A stretch of 38,041 bases of DNA from CAZDIO01 sp964505555 (GTDB lineage Bacteria > Bdellovibrionota_C > UBA2361 > SZUA-149 > CAZDIO01): assembly GCA_964505555.1 (NCBI GenBank), contig CAZDIO010000139.1:1-38041 (forward strand), in the 5' to 3' direction. Within the stretch, counting starts at the first letter, position 1. Every line of letters starts with the position of its first letter. A model generated the notes under the pieces. It did no database searches. It was not told the DNA's origin and saw only the letters and a list, made by a program, of their open reading frames with translations. This document shows positions 32,728-38,041 of the stretch, in pieces. Position numbers and translations under genes: made by a program.

Positions 32728-34210
32728 ACGTGGTTCTCGTCATCTTTCGGGTGTCAAATTGAAGCTCTTTTTCTAAAAGGTGACCAACTTGGAGAAGCTT
32801 TGATTCAGAAAAAGGAGGACCGATAAGCTGAAGTCCGATCGGTAAATTCTTACGGTCAAGTCCGCAAGGAAGTGTCAACCCCGGAAGCCCGGCGAGGTTT
32901 ACTGGGCAGGTAAAGATATCTTCAAGATACATCTGCAAAGGAGAATCCGTTTTTTCTCCGAGTCGAAACGCCGTGGTTGGAGCGGTTGGAGCGGCGATAA
33001 CATCGCAGACGTTTTGAAATGCTGCTTTAAAGTCGTTGATCAATAAAGTTCTTACCTGTTGAGCTTTTAAGTAATAGGCATCGTAATATCCAGCAGAAAG
33101 CACGTAGGTGCCGATCAAGATTCTTCTTCGGACCTCTGGTCCAAAGCCTTCTGCCCTTGTTTTTTCATACAGTTCATGGAGGGTTTTTGGATCTTGAATC
33201 GAATGGCCGTAGCGCACCCCATCATACCGCGACATGTTTGAAGAGACCTCGGCAGGATTGATAATGTAGTAGACCGGAACAGCATACTCCGTATGTGGAA
33301 GAGAGATCTCAACGATTTTCGCACCGAGCTTCTCTAAGGTTTTGATCCCGTTTCTAACACCAGCTTCAACATCTTTATCAATTCCTTCAATGAAGTATTC
33401 CTTGGGAACACCGACACGAAGGCCTGAAAGAGAGAGAGTTTCGTTTTGAAGAGCTTGAAGATAGTTGGGGACCTCAACTTCCATTGAAGTTGAATCAAGT
33501 GGATCAGGTCCAGCGATGGTGCCAAGAATGAAAGCGATATCTTGAATGTTTCTTGCAAGGGGTCCAAGTTGATCAAGCGAAGAGGCTGCGGCAACCACTC
33601 CGTAGCGACTCACCCTTCCGTAGGTTGGTTTTAAGCCAACAACCCCAGTAAATCCTGAAGGTTGGCGGATTGAACCTCCGGTGTCTGTGCCCAAAGAGAG
33701 CGGAGCTTGGCCGAGAGACACTGAAACCGCGGATCCGCCGCTGGTGCCCCCAGGAACACGGGTTTCATCCCACGGGTTTTTTACTGGATAGAAAGAAGAA
33801 TTTTCATTCGATGCCCCCATCGCAAATTCATCAAGATTGGTCTTTCCGATGATGATTGCTCCCTCGCTTCGAAGTTTTGAAACCGCTGTGCTCTCATAGG
33901 GAGGAATAAATCCGCGAAGCATCTTTGATGCACAGGTGGTCTCGATATCTTTGGTGACGATCATGTCTTTTATTGAGACCGGAATCCCAGTAAAGCGGGG
34001 GGAGTTTCTCTTTTCTTTTAAAAGAGTAGCGTCTGCACCCTTTGCTTGCTCCATACTTTGTTCGGTGCAAACCGTAATAAAACTTCCAAACCGGGGGTTT
34101 GTCTCCTCGATACGGCGAAGGTGGGCTTTTGTAAGTTCAACTGCGGAGAAATCTCCGCGAAGGAGCCCTTCACGCATTTCAAAAGCTGAGAGACTAATTA
34201 GTTCATTCAT
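32720..34210 (-). CDS. gatA: Asp-tRNA(Asn)/Glu-tRNA(Gln) amidotransferase subunit A
   Basis: GatA is the amidase that frees ammonia from glutamine for the GatCAB reaction. In 496 residues the Ser-cisSer-Lys amidase core is intact: Lys81 in GIPVSIKDMI, the GGTSGGS loop (154-160) and nucleophile Ser180 in DTGGSIR, with GLKPTYGRVSRYGVVAAASSLDQ after it. Length is normal (about 485-490). It lies 21 bases after gatC and overlaps gatB. Presence of GatCAB suggests Gln-tRNA and/or Asn-tRNA is made by transamidation. Confidence 0.97.
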   Translation of the reverse strand: MNELISLSAFEMREGLLRGDFSAVELTKAHLRRIEETNPRFGSFITVCTEQSMEQAKGADATLLKEKRNSPRFTGIPVSIKDMIVTKDIETTCASKMLRGFIPPYESTAVSKLRSEGAIIIGKTNLDEFAMGASNENSSFYPVKNPWDETRVPGGTSGGSAVSVSLGQAPLSLGTDTGGSIRQPSGFTGVVGLKPTYGRVSRYGVVAAASSLDQLGPLARNIQDIAFILGTIAGPDPLDSTSMEVEVPNYLQALQNETLSLSGLRVGVPKEYFIEGIDKDVEAGVRNGIKTLEKLGAKIVEISLPHTEYAVPVYYIINPAEVSSNMSRYDGVRYGHSIQDPKTLHELYEKTRAEGFGPEVRRRILIGTYVLSAGYYDAYYLKAQQVRTLLINDFKAAFQNVCDVIAAPTAPTTAFRLGEKTDSPLQMYLEDIFTCPVNLAGLPGLTLPCGLDRKNLPIGLQLIGPPFSESKLLQVGHLLEKELQFDTRKMTRTTYE

Positions 34211-34231
34211 GATTGAAAAAAGAAGTTTTTC

Positions 34232-34516
34232 CTAAACTATTTTTGGGACGATAAAACAACCATTTTTAAAAACAGGTGCGTTCTGCTCGATAGTTTCAAT
34301 AGGGAGTGGTTCTTTCACAACGTCATCACGAAATGCGTTTACCACTCCATGAACATGAGAGGTAGGAATAACTCCCTTGGTATTTACCTCAGAAAGTTTA
34401 TTGATGTAATCAAGAATGTCGTTTATCTGCCCCATCGTTTTTTTCACCTCTTCTTCAGAAAGTTCGATTGAGGCGAGTTTTGCAACGTGCTTTACCTGTG
34501 CTTCTGTAAGACTCAT
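34232..34516 (-). CDS. gatC: Asp-tRNA(Asn)/Glu-tRNA(Gln) amidotransferase subunit C
   Basis: GatC wraps around GatA and stabilises the complex. The 94-residue product has VKHVAKLASIELSEEEVKK, the typical N-terminal helix pair, then a linker with IPTSHVHGVVNAFRDDVV (the GatC P-T-x-H and R-x-D pattern) and a C-terminal FIVPKIV strand. It is the first gene of gatC-gatA-gatB and is divergent from rnhB. Confidence 0.95.
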   Translation of the reverse strand: MSLTEAQVKHVAKLASIELSEEEVKKTMGQINDILDYINKLSEVNTKGVIPTSHVHGVVNAFRDDVVKEPLPIETIEQNAPVFKNGCFIVPKIV

Positions 34517-34599
34517 AAAATTCTCTCCACCCTTTGGCTCGCAGATGATAGTCAGTAATTGTTCGTTTGTCGATGCCGAAGGAACGATGTAGGTATTTC

Positions 34600-35313
34600 A
34601 TGTTGAAGAGCTCCTTTTTAATGGTCGGACTTGATGAAGTTGGCAGGGGGCCACTTGCAGGGCCAGTAACTGCGGGAGCTGTATGTTTTTATCCGGGGTA
34701 TAAAAACAAAGAGATCAAGGACTCAAAGGAGTTAACTCACCCAAAGCGAGAGTTGCTCTATGAGGAAATCACAAAACAAGCACTTGCCTACTCCATTGTT
34801 TCTGTTGGTCCCCGCAGGATCGAAAAACTCAATATCCGTGAAGCATCACGATTGGCGATGAGTCTAGCCTCGTTGCGACTTCAGGCAAAGCTCCAGCAGA
34901 TGGGGATTAGGGCCACGTTGTGTCTCTGTATTGATGGAAATGTGCCCCTTGAAACAACTTTCTACCAAGAAACGATAATCAAAGGAGACCAGAAATTGTT
35001 AGCCATCCAAGCCGCTTCTATTATCGCCAAGGTTTCTCGTGATCGGTTGATGGCAGTGCTTGATAAGTATTATCCAGGGTATGATTTTTCGATTCATAAA
35101 GGGTATCCGACAGCGGGGCATGCAAGGTGTATTAAAACGCATGGTCCCTCACCGGTACATAGAAAAACGTTTGCCGGCGTCCTCTCTCCCTCCCGCTCCG
35201 GCGCATCATCTTCGAGTCGGGGCGGTCGGCGAAGAGGTAGCGCTGCGCTATCTCCTTGCGCAGGGGATGATCCTTCTTTCAAAGAATTGGAAGTGCAAAG
35301 TTGGGGAGATTGA
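34600..35313 (+). CDS. rnhB: ribonuclease HII with extended C-terminus
   Basis: RNase HII removes ribonucleotides from DNA. The carboxylate set is visible: Asp and Glu in MVGLDEVGRGPLAGPV, Asp in CIDGN, and Asp in IIAKVSRDRLM, followed by HKGYPTAGHARCIKTHGPSPVHRKTF, the usual C-terminal motif. I use the ATG at 34600; a TTG at 34567 and ATGs at 34573 and 34621 are alternatives. The conserved protein should end near residue 195. The frame continues about 43 codons as a Ser/Arg/Gly-rich tail that overlaps yraN and looks like translation of another gene's sequence in the wrong frame. Confidence 0.93.
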   Translation: MLKSSFLMVGLDEVGRGPLAGPVTAGAVCFYPGYKNKEIKDSKELTHPKRELLYEEITKQALAYSIVSVGPRRIEKLNIREASRLAMSLASLRLQAKLQQMGIRATLCLCIDGNVPLETTFYQETIIKGDQKLLAIQAASIIAKVSRDRLMAVLDKYYPGYDFSIHKGYPTAGHARCIKTHGPSPVHRKTFAGVLSPSRSGASSSSRGGRRRGSAALSPCAGDDPSFKELEVQSWGD

Positions 35314-35614
35314 TCTTGTTTGCAGGAGTGGCAAAACAGTTGTTTTTGTGGAGATAAAAACGAGGATCAATTCTCGTCCCGCACGAAGACATCTTTTTGA
35401 TACTATTACGCCGCGAAAAAAACGAAAATTGCGAATGCTCTGTGAGATTTATCTCTCTCGGCATTTCTCCTCTTCTTCCCAAGCTCAGTATCAGCACCAG
35501 CATCGCCGACAACCGCATTATCGAATTGACGTTATCGGGATATTGTTAGATAAAGAAACTCTGAAACCAATCCATATCGAGCATTTTGTTGCGGCCATTG
35601 GAGACGATACATGA
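35141..35614 (+). CDS. yraN: UPF0102 family protein YraN
   Basis: Endonuclease-fold family of unproved function, often next to rnhB. The conserved core reads RVGAVGEEVALRYLLAQGMILLSKNWKCKVGEIDLVCRSGKTVVFVEIKTR, with the GEIDL and VFVEIK acidic/Lys residues of a nuclease-like site, and ends with a YRIDVIGI strand. The open frame extends to 35060, but I prefer the ATG at 35141 (AGGTG upstream; 157 residues), which leaves about 24 residues before the family core. Even so it overlaps rnhB by 173 bases. Its stop overlaps the serS ATG as ATGA. Confidence 0.88.
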   Translation: MVPHRYIEKRLPASSLPPAPAHHLRVGAVGEEVALRYLLAQGMILLSKNWKCKVGEIDLVCRSGKTVVFVEIKTRINSRPARRHLFDTITPRKKRKLRMLCEIYLSRHFSSSSQAQYQHQHRRQPHYRIDVIGILLDKETLKPIHIEHFVAAIGDDT

Positions 35615-36885
35615 TTGATCCAAAACTCCTTAAAGAGAAATTTTCCTGGGTAAAAGAACAACTTGCGACCCGAGGATTGCCTGAAAATATCGATCAGTGG
35701 CCTCAGTTTGATGAGGAGCGAAGAAGAGTCATTCAGGAGGGCGAAGCAATTCGCGCCGAAAAGAATCGTTTAAATCCAGAGATTGCAAAGGCAAAGAAAG
35801 AGGGTGCAGATATTTCCGCACTGCTTGCAAAACTAAAATCAATGGGGGAAAGGGAGAAAGAGATTGGAGAGCAGGTTGAAGCAATTGAAACGAAGCTGCG
35901 AGAGATAGAGCTGCTCATTCCGAACCTTCCACATCAGAGTATCCCACAGGGAAAAGGAGAAGAAGATAATCGTGTTGAGAAAGAATGGGGTACAAAGAAA
36001 AAGTTTTCCTTTACCCCTAAACCACATTGGGAGATTGGAGAAGCTTTAGGAATTCTTGACTTTGAACAATCTGCAAAACTCTCTGGGACCCGCTTTGCAG
36101 TCTATCGTGGAGAAGGTGCGAGGCTAGAGCGAGCGCTGATTAACTTTATGCTCGAACATCATGCCAAACGGGGATACTTAGAAATTATCCCCCCACTCCT
36201 TGTTCGCAGAGAGACGATGATCGGTTCAGGGCAGCTGCCAAAATTTGAAAAAGACCTTTTTAAAACCACGGATAATCCCCCCTTTTATCTGATCCCAACA
36301 TCAGAAGTTGCGCTTTGTAATCTTCATGCTGATGAAATTTTATCAGCTGATCAGCTCCCCATGAATTATACATCCTATACCCCCTGCTTTCGGGCTGAAG
36401 CCGGTTCTCATGGAAAGGATGTGAGGGGCTTAATCCGCCTTCATCAGTTTAATAAGGTGGAACTGGTAAAATTAACCGCCGCAGAAACTTCCTTTGAAGA
36501 ATTAGAGAAATTGACAGGAGATGCAGAATCAATTCTCGAGCAACTTGGACTTGCCTATCGACGGGTGACGCTCTGTTCTGGTGATATGGGAATGGCTGCC
36601 ACAAAAACATACGATCTTGAGGTATGGTTACCGGGACTTAATTGTTACCGAGAAATTAGCAGTTGTTCTAATACTGGAGACTATCAAGGTCGAAGAACAA
36701 AAACCCGATATCGAAGAAATGCAGAAGAAAAACCTAATTTTGTTCACATGTTAAACGGTTCAGGTCTTGCTGTTGGAAGAAGTGTTGTGGCGATATTGGA
36801 AAATTATCAGCAAGCAGATGGTTCAGTGGTGATTCCTGAAATGCTTCGTCCATTCATGAATGGACAAGAGGTAATCACTCGTTAA
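35611..36885 (+). CDS. serS: seryl-tRNA synthetase
   Basis: Class II synthetase charging tRNA-Ser (and tRNA-Sec where present). The 424-residue product starts MIDPKLLKEKFSWVKEQLATRG and has the N-terminal tRNA-binding coiled coil (about 30-105), then the catalytic core. The core includes GSGQLPKFEKDLFKT, PTSEVALCNLHADEIL, motif 2 (CFRAEAGSHGKDVRGLIRLHQF) and motif 3 (LAVGRSVVAILENYQ with IPEMLRPFM). Its ATG shares four bases with the yraN stop, indicating coupled translation. Confidence 0.97.
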   Translation: MIDPKLLKEKFSWVKEQLATRGLPENIDQWPQFDEERRRVIQEGEAIRAEKNRLNPEIAKAKKEGADISALLAKLKSMGEREKEIGEQVEAIETKLREIELLIPNLPHQSIPQGKGEEDNRVEKEWGTKKKFSFTPKPHWEIGEALGILDFEQSAKLSGTRFAVYRGEGARLERALINFMLEHHAKRGYLEIIPPLLVRRETMIGSGQLPKFEKDLFKTTDNPPFYLIPTSEVALCNLHADEILSADQLPMNYTSYTPCFRAEAGSHGKDVRGLIRLHQFNKVELVKLTAAETSFEELEKLTGDAESILEQLGLAYRRVTLCSGDMGMAATKTYDLEVWLPGLNCYREISSCSNTGDYQGRRTKTRYRRNAEEKPNFVHMLNGSGLAVGRSVVAILENYQQADGSVVIPEMLRPFMNGQEVITR

Positions 36886-37157
36886 AGAAAATCCGGGTTC
36901 GGATGACACGTGTTTTCAATGAAAGTGCTTTGGGATTGTGCTAGCATAGAAAACCGTGGGTAGTGCTTAGGTGAGACAAACACATAACAATTCGTAAATA
37001 AGCCTGTAAACCCAATAGGTAACCCAATAGTATACGAGACGAATTAAATAAAATAAGCTGATTTAATATCGGCTGATATGTGTGGACAGGATGTATATCT
37101 CTCACGTCCGGAAATACCGAAAGCTTCTACCCCTTTTTTCTATCTAATTTAAAATTT

Positions 37158-37187
37158 TCTACTTCTACTTCTACTTCTACTTCTACT
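37158..37187. repeat. TCTACT hexamer, five tandem copies
   Basis: Five uninterrupted copies of TCTACT lie just before a GAGCTC site and a palindromic repeat. Such a simple tract can change copy number by slippage. It is not within a gene. Confidence 0.85.
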
Positions 37188-37218
37188 TGAGCTCAAACTA
37201 AAACTGACGCCCCCCTGT

Positions 37219-37302
37219 TGTCATTGCGAGCGAAGCGCGGCAATCTCTTATTCTCTTTACTTATTAAGAGGGGGAGATTGCCGCGCTTCGCTCGCAATGA
37301 CA
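37219..37302. repeat. palindromic interspersed repeat ('tcattgcgagcgaagcg' type)
   Basis: Two 29-base arms (37219-37247 and 37274-37302) are perfect reverse complements around a 26-base centre. Each contains TCATTGCGAGCGAAGCG. GAGCTCAA-type sequence occurs just outside on both sides. Together with the unit at 31171-31276 this marks a genome-wide interspersed family; repeats with very similar wording are known in many proteobacterial and other genomes. Confidence 0.88.
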
Positions 37303-37375
37303 GTGGGCGGAGTGTGAGCTCAAGGCTAAGTAAAAGTCTAATCCTAAGCTTCTCTATGGGAAGGACTTTGACTTT

Positions 37376-37510
37376 CTAATTCGTCTTAGCGTCGTAAAGT
37401 ACCGCGGCAAATAATCCAAAACAGAGAAGAGAATACCAGGCATTGTGATTATAGAAGTAAATCGCTCCAAGAAGAGAACCAATAAGCAAAATGATCTGAA
37501 ATTTCCCCAT
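37376..37510 (-). CDS. 44-residue membrane protein, unknown
   Basis: On the minus strand an ATG at 37510 opens a 44-codon frame: MGKFQIILLIGSLLGAIYFY then a short polar turn (NHNAWYS) and a second hydrophobic stretch (LLCFGLFAAVLYDAKTN). The product is two membrane segments with a Lys near each end. The ATG is 4 bases after the stop of the 64-residue membrane gene, with GGGAGA upstream, so the pair looks like a mini operon. It is too short for most gene callers. The longer frame at 37354-37557 in this area starts inside the upstream gene and is less likely. Confidence 0.6.
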   Translation of the reverse strand: MGKFQIILLIGSLLGAIYFYNHNAWYSLLCFGLFAAVLYDAKTN

Positions 37511-37514
37511 ATTA

Positions 37515-37709
37515 CTAGAGAGTCTCCCACCAAACTTTTACTAAATTCCAAACCCATTCAAGCGCAGAGAACGTAAACCAAAAGAGAATTATAATTAATA
37601 CAAGAAACGGTAACCACTTAAATCCTTCAACGATAAAGAAACTCCATAAAGATGGATGGTCTCGATCTTCGTTTTTTAATTGCCGTATTTTTTTTTGGAT
37701 ATCGGTCAT
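37515..37709 (-). CDS. 64-residue single-pass membrane protein, unknown
   Basis: The product starts MTDIQKKIRQLKNEDRDHPS, a charged amphipathic head, and continues into one long hydrophobic and aromatic segment (about 30-50: KWLPFLVLIIILFWFTFSAL) with a Trp-rich end (EWVWNLVKVWWETL). The pattern is typical of small inner-membrane proteins. No family is recognised. It precedes the 44-residue membrane gene by 4 bases. Confidence 0.6.
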   Translation of the reverse strand: MTDIQKKIRQLKNEDRDHPSLWSFFIVEGFKWLPFLVLIIILFWFTFSALEWVWNLVKVWWETL

Positions 37710-38041
37710 GCAGTGATCAGCCAGTAACTCTTTGAAAACCCCACAATTCCTATCACGAAATTGTAAATTGATACACTACAGGTTTGGCAAAGAAGTTTTG
37801 GCTCATAACGTGAGCGCACTGTGATTTTGAAACGATTATATTAACAAAACCACTACTCACGGCCATTAAGTTAGGGATTTTTAATTAAACCACAGAGACT
37901 CAGAGACACAGAGACACAGAGACACAGAGACACAGAGACACAGAGACACAGAGACACAGAGACTCAGAGACACAGAGACATAGAGACACAGAGAAGAGCA
38001 ATTTTTATTAATGTTCTCTGTGCCTCTGTGGTTCTATAAAT
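37710..38041. other. gap upstream of the small membrane genes, mostly repeat
   Basis: No gene is seen. Bases 37710-37885 are A+T-rich and could hold the minus-strand promoter for the small membrane pair, but no convincing -10/-35 pair stands out. The rest is the octamer array and its flanks. Confidence 0.6.
37889..38034. repeat. expanded 'accacagag' repeat with CAGAGACA octamer array
   Basis: From 37889 AACCACAGAGACTC leads into 13 octamers (37893-37996): mostly CAGAGACA, with CAGAGACT at the first and ninth, TAGAGACA at the twelfth and CAGAGAAG at the last. After about 18 A+T-rich bases the sequence closes with CTCTGTGCCTCTGTGGTT, the reverse complement of the family core. The unit is thus an inverted repeat with one arm inflated by slippage. 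The same core forms the pair at 20572-20754. Confidence 0.9.

Larger units (their letters stand above)
36886..37375. other. 490-base gap after serS with repeats, no gene seen
   Basis: No reading frame or tRNA-like cloverleaf is evident. From about 37158 it contains a TCTACT hexamer run and a palindromic repeat, described separately. Upstream, 36886-37157 has only a short ATCCG/CGGAT hairpin without a T-run and a near-repeat of ACCCAATAG (around 37013-37031). I see nothing else there. Confidence 0.6.

Noticed and set aside
36886..37157. tRNA or small RNA after serS
   Set aside because: No cloverleaf, T-loop or CCA pattern, and no strong stem with a T-run, was found.
37354..37557. 67-residue minus-strand frame
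   Set aside because: It starts inside the 64-residue membrane gene and reads through the better-placed 44-residue frame in another register.
37893..37996. CRISPR array or coding repeat
   Set aside because: The unit is 8 bases with no spacers and is part of an inverted interspersed repeat.

Overview
The window looks like part of the chromosome of a Gram-negative bacterium. It carries type IV pilus assembly genes with an outer-membrane secretin, several lipoprotein signal sequences, a periplasmic PpiD/SurA-type chaperone and a peptidoglycan-recycling ligase (Mpl). A small DUF4911-type protein, GatCAB and a lone sigma-54 activator would fit the old 'Deltaproteobacteria' and relatives (Desulfobacterota, Myxococcota, Bdellovibrionota, SAR324). 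That placement is inference from gene families, not from a marker tree. Base composition looks moderate and most starts have a recognisable AGGAG-type ribosome site.

Layout. 1-177 is the 5' end of a response regulator leaving the window on the minus strand. 388-3038 is aroC-mpl (+), convergent with priA (-). 5718-12831 is one plus-strand run: pilM, pilN, pilO, a 467-base gap where pilP would be expected, pilQ, then a fused aroK-aroB gene. Two lipoprotein genes with Ser- or Thr-rich tails follow (12893-14798) and end at a good terminator. Then come a small TPR-like protein, aroQ, accB-accC, a DUF1573 protein and a membrane protein with a C-terminal J domain (14892-20568). A repeat-based inverted pair separates this from minus-strand genes: a sigma-54 activator, sthA, and the ppiD-folB-unknown cluster. 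Next are a DUF4911 gene (+) and an AAA/DUF4143 ATPase (-).

28672-31290 is the accessory part. It holds the tail of a decayed reading frame, a single type I-C-like CRISPR repeat with no array or cas genes, a long RNA-type hairpin, an unrecognised 548-residue protein with its own strong terminator, and a palindromic interspersed repeat. Housekeeping then resumes with gatC-gatA-gatB (-) and rnhB-yraN-serS (+). The last 1.1 kb holds interspersed and tandem repeats around two tiny membrane-protein genes, one only 44 codons long.

Functionally, four shikimate activities lie in the window (AroC, AroK, AroB, AroQ), interleaved with the pilus alignment complex. Fatty-acid initiation (AccB, AccC), folate (FolB), translation (GatCAB, SerS) and DNA replication/repair (PriA, RNase HII) make up most of the rest. 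The observations most worth following up are the accessory locus at 28.7-31.1 kb, the missing pilP, the long rnhB/yraN overlap, and the 'accacagag' repeat family that appears both as an inverted pair and as an expanded octamer array.
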